DNA of 64,000 nt from Thermoflavifilum sp. (GCF_014961315.1 NZ_CP063141.1:2391173-2455172), one strand, 5' to 3'. Positions 9,674-18,041 are shown, counted from the stretch's first letter. Made by a program: numbers and translations. Notes: generated from the letters alone by a model not told the origin.

Positions 9674-9681
9674 TACCTTTG
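9674..9681 (+). promoter_or_regulatory. Putative -7 promoter element for the mgtA leader
   Basis: TACCTTTG matches the Bacteroidota -7 consensus TAnnTTTG exactly. The region upstream is T-rich but has no clear TTG at the usual distance. Transcription starting here would give a leader of about 280 nt before mgtA. Confidence 0.45.
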
Positions 9682-9965
9682 CGCGTCCAAATGAAGCTGG
9701 TATATGGAAAGCGATAGTACGCGATTACGGATGTACATATTTTTAACCTGACCTGCCTTGCTGCATAGCTGCTTTATGGCCTGTAGCAGGCAGGAATAAA
9801 GCATGAGCTATGCGGTTATTCAGTTACATTCAGCATTTCTTCTTGCGTTCCGTTTACTTTTATTACTTCTTTCACCCCTCATCGTGGCGAAGGTGAATGC
9901 GTTGAGCAAGCATTTGATGCACATGCCGAACCATTTATTTTTCATTCACCTTCAAATCACAAATC
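9682..9965 (+). promoter_or_regulatory. Long structured leader upstream of mgtA with alternative hairpins
   Basis: This is the gene-poor stretch between the lacI stop (9642) and mgtA. GGTGAA at 9892-9897 can pair with TTCACC at 9871-9876 or with TTCACC at 9945-9950. The second pairing extends to a perfect 10-bp stem (9890-9899 with 9943-9952) ending 13 nt before the mgtA ATG. These pairings are mutually exclusive, as in riboswitches and attenuators. A further stem, CCTGCC with GGCAGG, lies around 9750-9795. I do not recognise the M-box or another named Mg2+ riboswitch. A regulatory role is inferred from structure and from the downstream gene. Confidence 0.45.
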
Positions 9966-9994
9966 ATGTTACCCCTCACACAGGTACTTCATAG
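9803..9994 (+). CDS. Possible 63-residue hydrophobic leader ORF overlapping mgtA start
   Basis: This ORF has an ATG start inside the mgtA leader and ends 29 nt inside the mgtA reading frame. Residues 8-35 are strongly hydrophobic with a run of six leucines, mostly TTA/CTT codons, followed by SPLIV; it could form one membrane helix. The alternative hairpins of the leader lie within its codons, so its translation would affect them. It could be a leader peptide, a small membrane protein like those tied to Mg2+ transporters in enterobacteria, or chance. No homologue is recognised. Confidence 0.25.
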   Translation: MSYAVIQLHSAFLLAFRLLLLLLSPLIVAKVNALSKHLMHMPNHLFFIHLQITNHVTPHTGTS

Positions 9995-12668
9995 AAAGAA
10001 TGGCACAGCCGCTTATGCAGGCTTGCATGAATTTCCCGGAGCTGCAGATTTATTCCGGGCTGCACGGCTTTCAACAGAAGAGATTTTTCAGGAATATCAG
10101 ACAAACGAAGCCGGTATTGAGCAGGAAGAGGCCGAGAAGCGACTGGAAAAATATGGTTGGAATGAAATTACACACGACAGGGCTCCCGCATGGTATGTAC
10201 AGCTGATAGAAGCTTTTATGAATCCGTTCATCGGTGTGCTGGCCATTATTGCCCTGATCTCACTGTTTACGGATGTGGTGCTTGCTGCACCTGGAGAAAA
10301 AGATTACAGCACGCTGCTGGTGATTTTGGTGATGATTGGCGTGAGTTCTCTTATTCGCTTCTGGCAGGAGTTTCGCAGCAATAAGGCGGCTGAAGCCTTG
10401 AAGAGCATGGTGAAGACAACCGCCACTGTGTGGAGAAAAGACCAGGGCAGAAAAGAGATCCCCATACAGGAGCTGGTGCCGGGCGATGTCATCTGGCTGG
10501 CAGCAGGGGATATGTTGCCGGCCGATTGTCGCATCATTGCCTGTAAAGATTTGTTTATCACACAGGCCATGCTTACGGGAGAATCGATTCCTGTAGAAAA
10601 ACGTGCTGTTTCCCTTGCTCGTGCAGAAGAACAAAATGTTTTTGATTTAGAAAACATCGCCTTCATGGGTACGAATGTGGTGAGTGGTTCGGCTCTGGCC
10701 GTGGTGGTGCTCACGGGTAATCGTACCTATCTGGGTTCGATGAGCAGATCAATTACTGGCAAGCGTGCAGAAACCAGTTTCGATCGGGGTGTAAACAGTG
10801 TAAGCTGGTTGCTCATCCGTGCCATGATGATCATGGTACCACTGGTGTTTTTGATTAATGGCATTACGAAAGGCGACTGGGTGAATGCTTTTCTTTTTGC
10901 GCTTGCCATGGCCGTGGGCTTAACACCCGAAATGTTGCCCATGATCGTTACGACCAATCTTGCCAAAGGCGCTATTAACATGAGCAAGCGCAAGGTAATC
11001 GTGAAAAGGCTCAACGCTATTCAAAACATCGGCGCCATGGATGTCCTGTGTACCGATAAAACCGGCACGCTAACACTTGATAAGATTGTGCTGGAACGGC
11101 ATCTGAACGTTAACGGTGTGGATGATGATGAGGTGTTGAAATGGGCTTATTTGAACAGTTATCATCAAACCGGATTGAAAAACCTGCTCGACTTGGCTGT
11201 ACTTGAGCATGCCCGAGAACATGATTTATTTAAAGAAGAAGAACGTTACGAGAAAGTAGATGAAATTCCGTTTGATTTTCAGCGCAGGCGTATGTCGGTA
11301 ATTGTCAAAATGCCCAATCACAAGCATCTACTGGTTTGTAAGGGAGCTGTAGAAGAAATGATTGACCTGTGCAGCTATACTTTTGAACCCGATGAAAACC
11401 GCTCCCTGCACATTTATCGTGATCCGGTTATTCCAATGACGCGGCAGATGAAAGAAAATATCCTGCGCATTTCCCGGAAGCTGAATGAAGATGGGTTGCG
11501 TGTGCTGCTGGTGGCCATTAAAGAATATGATGAACGACCGTTGAATTATACTGTTGCCGATGAACAGGAAATGATTTTTACGGGCTTTATCGGTTTTCTT
11601 GATCCGGCCAAACCCTCTGCTCGTCCGGCTATACAGGCATTACAGCAATTGGGTATCCAGATCAAAGTATTAACAGGCGATAATGAAGTTGTAGCAAAAA
11701 AAATCGGGAAAGATGTTGGCCTTGCCTCGGGTGAAGTTTTATTGGGAAATGAAATTGCACGGATGACGGATGAAGAACTTGTCATGCGGTTACGCGAGGC
11801 ACATATCCTGGCCAAATTAAGTCCCATGCAAAAAGCCAGGGTGGTGCAGGTTTTGCAAACCATGGGACATACGGTGGGATTTCTGGGTGATGGTATCAAC
11901 GATGCAGCTGCATTAAAGCAGGCCGATGTAGGCATATCTGTTGACAGCGCAGTAGATATTGCGAAAGAAAGTGCCGATATCATTTTACTGGAAAAAGATC
12001 TCATGGTCTTACGTAAAGGGGTGATTTATGGACGACGCACCTTCGGCAATATCATCAAGTATATCAAAATGGCCGTGAGCAGCAATTTCGGTAACATGTT
12101 CAGCATGCTCGGAGCCAGTGCGTTGTTTCCATTTTTACCCATGTTGCCCATTCAACTGCTGGTGCAGAATTTATTGTACGATTTATCGCAGGTTTCCATT
12201 CCCTGGGATCGGATGGATGCCGAATATATTGCCCGGCCTCGCAAATGGCAGGCCGAGGGTATTGCCCGGTTTATGATTTTCATCGGCCCCATCAGCTCCG
12301 TATTCGATTATGTTACTTTCTTCGTCATGTATCACATTTTCCAGGCGAATACTCCCGGCCACCAGAGCTTATTTCAATCGGGCTGGTTCATCGAGGGATT
12401 GCTTTCTCAAACCTTGATTGTTCACATGATTCGCACGGAAAAAATTCCATTTATCGAAAGCTGGGCTACCTGGCCCGTGATTGCACTCACCGCACTCATC
12501 ATGGCCATAGGCATCTGGATTCCATTTTCACCATTTGCACATGCACTGGGCTTGCAGCCCTTGCCGGGCGTATATTTCATTTATCTTACCCTGATTCTGA
12601 TATGCTATTCCATCCTCACGCAACTGGTGAAAGTGTGGTATATCCGCCGGTTTAAGCAATGGCTATGA
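9966..12668 (+). CDS. mgtA: Magnesium-translocating P-type ATPase
   Basis: A 900-residue P-type ATPase of the P3B (MgtA/MgtB) class that imports Mg2+ across the inner membrane. It has the actuator TGES motif (MLTGESIPVEK), phosphorylation site CTDKTGTLT with the acceptor Asp at 364, and the hinge GDGINDAA at 641-648. Membrane helices lie near residues 85-135, 270-310 and in a C-terminal bundle from about 700 to 890. Length matches the family. No cytosolic metal-binding domain is present, which argues against a Cu/Zn pump. A long structured leader precedes it, and an OprB-like porin follows 87 bp downstream. Regulation by Mg2+ is likely but not demonstrated. Confidence 0.95.
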   Translation: MLPLTQVLHRKNGTAAYAGLHEFPGAADLFRAARLSTEEIFQEYQTNEAGIEQEEAEKRLEKYGWNEITHDRAPAWYVQLIEAFMNPFIGVLAIIALISLFTDVVLAAPGEKDYSTLLVILVMIGVSSLIRFWQEFRSNKAAEALKSMVKTTATVWRKDQGRKEIPIQELVPGDVIWLAAGDMLPADCRIIACKDLFITQAMLTGESIPVEKRAVSLARAEEQNVFDLENIAFMGTNVVSGSALAVVVLTGNRTYLGSMSRSITGKRAETSFDRGVNSVSWLLIRAMMIMVPLVFLINGITKGDWVNAFLFALAMAVGLTPEMLPMIVTTNLAKGAINMSKRKVIVKRLNAIQNIGAMDVLCTDKTGTLTLDKIVLERHLNVNGVDDDEVLKWAYLNSYHQTGLKNLLDLAVLEHAREHDLFKEEERYEKVDEIPFDFQRRRMSVIVKMPNHKHLLVCKGAVEEMIDLCSYTFEPDENRSLHIYRDPVIPMTRQMKENILRISRKLNEDGLRVLLVAIKEYDERPLNYTVADEQEMIFTGFIGFLDPAKPSARPAIQALQQLGIQIKVLTGDNEVVAKKIGKDVGLASGEVLLGNEIARMTDEELVMRLREAHILAKLSPMQKARVVQVLQTMGHTVGFLGDGINDAAALKQADVGISVDSAVDIAKESADIILLEKDLMVLRKGVIYGRRTFGNIIKYIKMAVSSNFGNMFSMLGASALFPFLPMLPIQLLVQNLLYDLSQVSIPWDRMDAEYIARPRKWQAEGIARFMIFIGPISSVFDYVTFFVMYHIFQANTPGHQSLFQSGWFIEGLLSQTLIVHMIRTEKIPFIESWATWPVIALTALIMAIGIWIPFSPFAHALGLQPLPGVYFIYLTLILICYSILTQLVKVWYIRRFKQWL

Positions 12669-12711
12669 GTATATGGCAGGACTGCCACACGGTAATATGT
12701 TATATTAAATT

Positions 12712-12719
12712 TAAGTTTG
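12712..12719 (+). promoter_or_regulatory. Putative -7 element before the porin gene
   Basis: TAAGTTTG matches TAnnTTTG, 36 nt before the porin ATG at 12756. No clear TTG is seen at the usual upstream distance. It may give the porin its own promoter besides readthrough from mgtA. Confidence 0.35.
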
Positions 12720-12755
12720 CTAAAAAAATATTTTTCAATTACTTAACCCTATGGT

Positions 12756-14081
12756 ATGCTGAAAACTTTATTCTTTTTGTTTGCATTTTTGACGATAAGC
12801 TATCGGGTAATCGCTCAAACTGAGGATACTGCGCAAAGCAGGTGGCGTGTACATTATCAGATGACCGCTATTACGCAATATCATCCTGCTTTTCATGCAG
12901 CATATTCAGGAAAAAATAGTTTATCCAGTTATGCGGATCATGCATTATCGTTAACGGCTACCCTGTATGTCGGTAGCGCACTCTGGCGCAATGCTTTTGT
13001 GTATTTCAGTCCGGAACTTTCGGGAGGAAAGGGTTTTGACAATGTTCATGGAATAGCTGGATTTACGAATGGCGATATTTATCGTGTTGATGATCCGACT
13101 CCCCAATTTTATATCGCCCGCCTGTATGGTGTGCAATATTTTACGCTGGGTTCTTCTTCAACTTATCAGGATGATGCTCCCCTGCAGGTGGGTGGATACA
13201 TGCCTGATAGGCGATTGGAAATTATAGCTGGAAAGCTTTCTATGACCGATTTATTTGATGACAACCCGATCAGTCATGATCCACGAACGCAATTCCTCAA
13301 CTGGTCGATTATGGATGATGGTGCATGGGATTTTCCTGCTGATACGCGTGGATATGATGCAATTGTGGCGGTAGGTTATGTATCTCCCCGCTGGACGGTG
13401 CGCATGGCTGAATCGCTTGAACCCACGCGTGCCAACGGAAACAAATTAAACTGGAATTTGCATCGCAGTCATGCCGAAACGGTTGAGTGTATCTACACGA
13501 GTAGCTGGCATCAACATCATTTTTATGCGAGCATGCACGTGTATCGTAATTTTACACCAGCCCCCCTGTATGAAACGGTAGTCCGTGAAAAGCTTTCAGG
13601 CATCGATACTTCGCTCGACGTCATTGATCCGGCTCCGGTGAGTCATTCTAAGTATGGATTGGGCATAAGCATGAGTTATGAAATCAATGATCAGATTTCT
13701 TGCTTTGCACGTAGCGGATGGAATGATGGACACACGGCTACATGGGCATTTACGGAAATTGATCGCTCATTATGCCTGGGTGTAAGCTATCAAACACCTG
13801 TATGGCATAAACAACAACGCATGCAAATAGGTCTGGCTTGTGTCGTGAATGGCCTTTCCGCTCCTCATCGCGATTTTCTACAAGCAGGTGGCTATGGTTT
13901 TGTGATTGGTGATGGACAATTGCATTACAGAACGGAAGATATCGGTGAAATATATCTGTCGTTTCCATTGCATGATTGGATTACCATTACTGCAGATATG
14001 CAATGGATCTCACATCCGGCTTACAACAGGGATCGTGGCCCGGTTGCAGTAGGCAGTATGCGTATGCACGTGGCATTTTAA
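12756..14081 (+). CDS. OprB-like carbohydrate-type outer-membrane porin
   Basis: A 441-residue protein with a cleavable signal peptide (MLKTLFFLFAFLTISYRVIAQ) and alternating polar/aromatic strands typical of an outer-membrane beta-barrel. It contains the OprB-family segment GGKGFDNVHGIAGFTNGDI and a C-terminus ending in an aromatic residue (MRMHVAF), as barrels require. OprB proteins are named for carbohydrate selectivity in pseudomonads. Here the gene follows mgtA, so a role in passing Mg2+ or other small solutes across the outer membrane is an alternative inferred only from context. Confidence 0.75.
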   Translation: MLKTLFFLFAFLTISYRVIAQTEDTAQSRWRVHYQMTAITQYHPAFHAAYSGKNSLSSYADHALSLTATLYVGSALWRNAFVYFSPELSGGKGFDNVHGIAGFTNGDIYRVDDPTPQFYIARLYGVQYFTLGSSSTYQDDAPLQVGGYMPDRRLEIIAGKLSMTDLFDDNPISHDPRTQFLNWSIMDDGAWDFPADTRGYDAIVAVGYVSPRWTVRMAESLEPTRANGNKLNWNLHRSHAETVECIYTSSWHQHHFYASMHVYRNFTPAPLYETVVREKLSGIDTSLDVIDPAPVSHSKYGLGISMSYEINDQISCFARSGWNDGHTATWAFTEIDRSLCLGVSYQTPVWHKQQRMQIGLACVVNGLSAPHRDFLQAGGYGFVIGDGQLHYRTEDIGEIYLSFPLHDWITITADMQWISHPAYNRDRGPVAVGSMRMHVAF

Positions 14082-14136
14082 ATGCGTACGTACATGCGCT
14101 GAAGAAGAAATCTTCAGGCAGAAAAGCCGAAGGTAT

Positions 14137-15633
14137 TCACAATTCTAGGTTGCCCCAGCCTTTGCGGTAGGTGCGCTTGATGAATTGATTGGCTGGCTCG
14201 AAATTGAGCATCCGCATGTTTTCTCCATCCCAGCGGTAGGTGATGTAACGACCGGGTGTGGTGAGCACCGTCTGGTTACCGCGTTTTTCCTGCACCTGCA
14301 AAGTAAAGCATCGAAGCAGCAGGTTGCCCATCAGTACGGTTTCGGTAAGCGGACCCGCATATCCCTCGAACGGAGAATCTACTTCGGCATTTCCATAGCC
14401 GGCCAGGCAGGCATCAATCCATTGCCACCAGTGTCCATCCATGCCCCCCGGTACGCGAGGATATTGCTGGGGAACCTGAATATCTTTATTCAACGATAAG
14501 GGCAACAGGCGCGGATGATTACCACCCCAGCCACAGGCGATTTTCCCGCGTGTGCCAATGAAAAGAGAACCACCCTCGTAGTCGTTGTCGGGCGGTATAC
14601 TGGCCAGTGCGTCGTTTTCATTCAGGTCGGGCGCCAGTTCGTCGGGTCGGTCGGGTACGAGTCCGCCGTCCATCCAGTACAGGCGCAGGTTACGACCATC
14701 TTTCAGCGGAAAGGTATAACGCAGGATGCTGGCCGGAGGGATGCTTTCCTGGTAAAAAGCTTCACGGAAGATGCCGGAATAGAGGGTCACCGCACTGCAG
14801 GTGATTTCCGTAGGATAGCGTAATTCGAAGAGTTTAAAGGCGGGGCCGATGATATGGCAACCCATATCGCCCAGCGCCCCCGTGCCAAAACGCCACCAGC
14901 CGCGCCAGTTGAAGGGCACCAGATTATCGATATAATCCACATATTCCGCTGTGCCCAGCCAGAGATCCCAGTTCAACGCTCCGGGTACTGGCGGATGCTC
15001 ATCGGGCCAGGGAATGCCCTGCGGCCAGACGGGGCGATTGGTCCAGCAATAAATCGTATGTACTTCGCCAATGATATCGGCTTCCAGCCATTCCCGCAGG
15101 GTGCGCATGCCATCGCAGGATGCTCCCTGGTCACCCATCTGGGTGACCACACGATATTTTCTGGCCGCCTCCGTAAGCACCCGGGCCTCATAAATATCGT
15201 GGGTGAGGGGTTTCTGGAGATACACATGTTTCCCCATCTGCATGGCCCGCAGAGCCACAATGGCGTGGTTATGATCGGGTATGGCTATGGTTACGGCATC
15301 GAAATGTGCATGTGCTTTGTCGAAGAGCTCGCGCCAGTCCTCGTAAAAACCGGCCCGTGGAAATTCTTTTCGCCGGGGAGCCGCCATGCGCTGGTCCACA
15401 TCGCAGAGATAGGCGATGACGGCATTTTTCTTCGGGGCATTCGCGAAATGATGGATATCGTTTTCTCCTTCGCCTCCGCAGCCGATGGCGGCAATATACA
15501 GGGTGTCGCTCGGCGCTACGTAGCCCGGCCCACCCAGCACATGGCGGGGAACGATATAAAATCCAGCTGCAGTGAGTGCGGCTGTTTTCAGGAATTCTGC
15601 CCGGGACAGGCGATGATTTTGCTGATCAGCCAT
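14137..15633 (-). CDS. Gfo/Idh/MocA family oxidoreductase, probably exported
   Basis: The 498-residue protein has a Tat-like N-terminus (SRAEFLKTAALTAAGFYIV), in which one Arg of the twin-arginine pair is replaced by Ser, as is frequent in this Bacteroidota group. A Rossmann fold follows (AAIGCGGEGEND at about 47-58), then the conserved QKPLTHD segment carrying the family Lys-Pro. The C-terminal alpha/beta domain holds sugar-binding loops. These enzymes oxidise or reduce a sugar hydroxyl with bound NAD(P); some act as glycosidases by an oxidation-elimination route. The following gene, a DUF1080 protein, belongs to the 3-keto-disaccharide hydrolase family, so a joint role in 3-keto-glycoside breakdown is likely. 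Confidence 0.88.
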   Translation of the reverse strand: MADQQNHRLSRAEFLKTAALTAAGFYIVPRHVLGGPGYVAPSDTLYIAAIGCGGEGENDIHHFANAPKKNAVIAYLCDVDQRMAAPRRKEFPRAGFYEDWRELFDKAHAHFDAVTIAIPDHNHAIVALRAMQMGKHVYLQKPLTHDIYEARVLTEAARKYRVVTQMGDQGASCDGMRTLREWLEADIIGEVHTIYCWTNRPVWPQGIPWPDEHPPVPGALNWDLWLGTAEYVDYIDNLVPFNWRGWWRFGTGALGDMGCHIIGPAFKLFELRYPTEITCSAVTLYSGIFREAFYQESIPPASILRYTFPLKDGRNLRLYWMDGGLVPDRPDELAPDLNENDALASIPPDNDYEGGSLFIGTRGKIACGWGGNHPRLLPLSLNKDIQVPQQYPRVPGGMDGHWWQWIDACLAGYGNAEVDSPFEGYAGPLTETVLMGNLLLRCFTLQVQEKRGNQTVLTTPGRYITYRWDGENMRMLNFEPANQFIKRTYRKGWGNLEL

Positions 15634-15657
15634 ATCGTGAACGATTGAAATGAAACA

Positions 15658-16383
15658 TTACCAGGTGCGAATCTTGATATTTCGAAACCAGATCTTCCCG
15701 TTTTCAGTGCCCTGTAAAGCGATATGTCCCTGATGAAACGTTCCAAAATCGGGCATGGTGGCAAATTTGCTGTGGGCGATCAACTGTTTCCACGCATCGG
15801 TCCACAGGTGGGTATCGATGATTTTATGTCCGTTTTCAAACAACTGCAGATGACCCCGGTCGCAAATGATTTCATACCGGTTCCACTGCCCGCCGGGTGT
15901 TACCCATTCGGTGTCGGCGGCAATCAAGTCGTACAGATCGCCAGCCCGGCATTTCAGGATACGGCTATCGGGACTGCAGCAGAGGTCAACAATCTGCATC
16001 TCCGGGCCAGTATTCCAGGTTTCGCGATAAGCAGGCGATTCATTTACATAAAACATCACACCGCTGTTGCCGCAGGGCGCTATTTTCCACTCTATTTTCA
16101 GGTCGAAATTGCGAAATGTTTCGTCGGTGGTTAGATCTGCATCATCCGCATAGCTGCTGTGTGGGTTTTTGTCGAGTACAATACAACCCTTTTCCACCTT
16201 CCAGGCCTTGCCCGGCTTTTTTTGCAGATAACTATGCCAGCCAATTAAGTTTTTGCCATTGAAGAGCAGACGCCAGCCGGCTGCTTGTTCACTTGCAGTA
16301 AGCGTGTTCATGGGCTGGGCCTGCAAAGAATTACACAGGAAAAAAGCGGAACAGAAAAACAGGCATAACCGAAAGCAATACAT
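15658..16383 (-). CDS. DUF1080 protein, 3-keto-disaccharide hydrolase family
   Basis: A 241-residue secreted protein with signal peptide MYCFRLCLFFCSAFFLCNSLQAQ. It has the DUF1080 jelly-roll layout: GWRLLFNGKNLIGWH near the N-terminus, a FDLKIEWKI strand, NSGVMFYVNES, WNRYEIICD, and the closing strand GKIWFRNIKIR. Members cleave glycosides after the sugar has been oxidised at C3. It lies 24 bp upstream of the Gfo/Idh/MocA gene on the same strand, so the two form a probable operon. The preferred sugar is unknown. Confidence 0.88.
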   Translation of the reverse strand: MYCFRLCLFFCSAFFLCNSLQAQPMNTLTASEQAAGWRLLFNGKNLIGWHSYLQKKPGKAWKVEKGCIVLDKNPHSSYADDADLTTDETFRNFDLKIEWKIAPCGNSGVMFYVNESPAYRETWNTGPEMQIVDLCCSPDSRILKCRAGDLYDLIAADTEWVTPGGQWNRYEIICDRGHLQLFENGHKIIDTHLWTDAWKQLIAHSKFATMPDFGTFHQGHIALQGTENGKIWFRNIKIRTW

Positions 16384-16469
16384 CAGCGCATTTATTGATG
16401 GGTAAAGGAATCTGGTACAAGATAACCCATTGCCTCGAAAAAAGCAATGCGGGTAAGCGAAAATGCTTG

Positions 16470-16477
16470 TAAATTTG
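16470..16477 (+). promoter_or_regulatory. -7 promoter element of the tRNA-Val pair
   Basis: TAAATTTG matches TAnnTTTG and ends 9 nt before the first tRNA-Val, the spacing expected for a start a few bases ahead of the mature 5' end. No TTG at the usual distance is seen. Confidence 0.55.
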
Positions 16478-16486
16478 CGGGCTGCT

Positions 16487-16561
16487 GGGTTGTTAGCTCA
16501 GTTGGTTTAGAGCATCGTCTTGACAGGGCGGAGGTCACCGGTTCGAATCCGGTACAACCCA
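16487..16561 (+). tRNA. tRNA-Val (GAC)
   Basis: A complete cloverleaf can be drawn: acceptor GGGTTGT/ACAACCC, D-arm GCTC/GAGC, anticodon stem TCGTC/GGCGG with loop TTGACAG (anticodon GAC), variable loop AGGTC, and T-arm ACCGG/CCGGT with loop TTCGAAT. CCA is not encoded. It reads GUC and GUU codons. Confidence 0.95.
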
Positions 16562-16578
16562 CAGTTCAGCTTCTTTTC

Positions 16579-16652
16579 GGGTTGTTAGCTCAGGGGTTCA
16601 GAGCACTGTCTTCACACGGCAGGGGTCACTGGTTCAAATCCAGTACAACCCA
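16579..16652 (+). tRNA. tRNA-Val (CAC)
   Basis: A second cloverleaf starts 18 nt after the first tRNA: identical acceptor stem GGGTTGT/ACAACCC, D-arm GCTC/GAGC, anticodon stem CTGTC/GGCAG with loop TTCACAC (anticodon CAC), and T-arm ACTGG/CCAGT. CCA is not encoded. It reads GUG and is probably cotranscribed with tRNA-Val(GAC). Confidence 0.92.
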
Positions 16653-16665
16653 CAGCGCGAAGTGA

Positions 16666-16703
16666 GCATGCCTATCACGGATGCGGTGGCTTCTCTGGCA
16701 TGC
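16666..16703 (+). terminator. Weak hairpin after the tRNA-Val pair
   Basis: GCATGCC (16666-16672) pairs with GGCATGC (16697-16703) over a 24-nt loop and is followed by AATTATTTTC. It could end the tRNA transcript before the fluoride riboswitch, but the long loop and poor U-run make this uncertain. Confidence 0.25.
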
Positions 16704-16714
16704 AATTATTTTCA

Positions 16715-16766
16715 GGTGATGGAGTTCACCTTAAACCGCCTTGTTTGCAGAGGCTGATGACTCCTG
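16715..16766 (+). ncRNA. Fluoride riboswitch (crcB motif)
   Basis: The sequence carries the diagnostic fluoride aptamer parts. P1 is GGTGA/TCACC (16715-16719 with 16726-16730). The loop GGAGT (16721-16725) forms a pseudoknot with ACTCC (16760-16764). P3 is GCCT/AGGC (16738-16741 with 16751-16754). The conserved GGCTGATGACTCCTG segment closes the motif. It sits directly before crcB, the fluoride exporter, so fluoride binding would switch that gene on. The aptamer ends 14 or 29 nt before the two candidate ATGs, which leaves little room for a terminator and favours translational control. Confidence 0.9.
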
Positions 16767-16795
16767 TACATTTGTCATTCATGAAAGTTTTGCAT

Positions 16796-17173
16796 ATGTA
16801 CAGGAATTTGCTTTTCATCGGTATCGGTAGCTTCATAGGCGGTGTTCTTCGTTATCTCTTTCAAACACTGATTCAGCGTTATTATCCTGCACCGATTCCA
16901 CTTGGAACATTATGGGTGAATGTAAGTGGGTGTTTCCTCATTGGTGTCATTTACGGCCTATCGGAAAAAGGAGGCATGCTCTCACCCGAAATGCGGCTAT
17001 TTCTTGCTACTGGCGTTTGTGGCGGCTACACGACATTTTCTTCATTTGCCTATGAAAATGCATCCCTGCTGATGGATGCCGAATGGTTTTATTTTGGTTT
17101 ATATACTTCTTTAAGCTTTTTCCTGGGCATTTTTGCTGCCTATCTTGGCGCATATCTGGTCAAAATCTTTTAA
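16796..17173 (+). CDS. crcB: Fluoride exporter CrcB/Fluc
   Basis: A 125-residue, four-helix membrane protein of the Fluc family, which works as a dual-topology dimer to expel fluoride. Motifs present are GGVLRY (residues 15-20), GTLWVNVSGCFLIG with the conserved Asn, and GVCGGYTTFSSF, which lines the pore. The reading frame extends upstream to 16700, but that would translate through the fluoride aptamer, so the ATG at 16796 is preferred; 16781 is a second possibility. DUF190 follows 12 bp downstream, a pairing common for crcB genes. Confidence 0.93.
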   Translation: MYRNLLFIGIGSFIGGVLRYLFQTLIQRYYPAPIPLGTLWVNVSGCFLIGVIYGLSEKGGMLSPEMRLFLATGVCGGYTTFSSFAYENASLLMDAEWFYFGLYTSLSFFLGIFAAYLGAYLVKIF

Positions 17174-17185
17174 ATCATTTTCATT

Positions 17186-17530
17186 ATGGACACATTAAAT
17201 GGCGATTCCAAATTGTTGCGCATCTTCATCGGCGAGATTGACAAACTCGGTCATCAACCCCTGTATGAAGCCATTTTATTTGCTGCACGCAAGCAGGGCA
17301 TGGCCGGGTGCACCGTATTGCGTGGCATCATGTCGTTTGGTGCGGGCACGGTGGTGCATACGGCTAAATGGATTGATATATCACAGGATTTGCCCATTGT
17401 TGTAGAAATTGTGGACAAGGAAGAAAAAATCAATGCCTTTATGCCGGTTTTACATGAGATGATGCAAAAGGCCGGCTGTGGGGGATTGATTACCATTGAA
17501 AAAGCGCAGGTATTGTATTACAGGCACTAA
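17186..17530 (+). CDS. DUF190 family protein, crcB partner
   Basis: A 114-residue protein of the DUF190 family, with a PII-like alpha/beta fold. Typical segments are LRIFIGEIDK, PLYEAILFAARKQGMAGCTV, GFG-like GIMSFGAG, and the PIVVEIVDKEEKI strand. DUF190 proteins commonly sit beside crcB and may sense or gate fluoride export, but no biochemical role is established to my knowledge. Expression is probably under the same fluoride riboswitch. Confidence 0.88.
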   Translation: MDTLNGDSKLLRIFIGEIDKLGHQPLYEAILFAARKQGMAGCTVLRGIMSFGAGTVVHTAKWIDISQDLPIVVEIVDKEEKINAFMPVLHEMMQKAGCGGLITIEKAQVLYYRH

Positions 17531-17540
17531 AAAATATATC

Positions 17541-18041
17541 GTGGGCATTGAAATTGAACGGCGATTTTTAGTGAAACCGGAAGCATGGCAGCAGCGCCAG
17601 CATCGCTTACATGGGAAAGGTGTAAAGATCACACAGGGTTATTTGTGTATGGGTGAAAACGCCGTGGTGCGTGTGCGTATAGCGGAAGATCGTGCCTGGA
17701 TAACCCTCAAGTCGAGGATTGCGCCGGCCACGCGTAATGAATTTGAATATTCCATACCCGTTTCGGATGCCAGGCAAATCCTGCAAACGATGTGCGGAAC
17801 CTATATCATCCACAAGACACGATATCGTGTTTGTGCTGACGAGACCGACTGTTGGGAAGTGGATATTTTTCATGAACAAAACGAAGGCCTGATAATCGCA
17901 GAACTTGAGCTGCATGATCCACATCAATTTTTGATTTTGCCGGATTGGGTCGGGGAGGAAATTACCTACGATACCCGGTATGACAATTTCAATCTGGCGA
18001 AACATCCTTTTAAAACCTGGTCGGATGGAGCAAACCATTGA
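17541..18041 (+). CDS. CYTH domain protein (triphosphatase/adenylate cyclase-like)
   Basis: The 166-residue product opens with the CYTH signature EIERRFLV. Later charged strands follow (VRVRIAEDRAWITLKSR, EFEYSIP, KTRYRV, WEVDIFHEQNEGLIIAELEL) that supply the metal- and triphosphate-binding tunnel. A GTG at 17541, just past the DUF190 stop, is chosen because it gives the normal N-terminus; the frame upstream overlaps DUF190. Members hydrolyse inorganic tripolyphosphate or related triphosphates, and rarely act as class IV adenylate cyclases. Which applies here is undecided. Confidence 0.85.
   Translation: MGIEIERRFLVKPEAWQQRQHRLHGKGVKITQGYLCMGENAVVRVRIAEDRAWITLKSRIAPATRNEFEYSIPVSDARQILQTMCGTYIIHKTRYRVCADETDCWEVDIFHEQNEGLIIAELELHDPHQFLILPDWVGEEITYDTRYDNFNLAKHPFKTWSDGANH

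Noticed and set aside
9682..9965. M-box (ykoK) Mg2+ riboswitch
   Set aside because: The conserved M-box core could not be recognised; only generic alternative pairing is seen.
14854..15648. 264-residue forward ORF opposite the Gfo/Idh/MocA gene
   Set aside because: Antisense shadow; the reverse frame has intact Rossmann and family motifs.
16700..16795. N-terminal extension of crcB to 16700
   Set aside because: It would translate through the fluoride aptamer, and the extra residues do not resemble CrcB.
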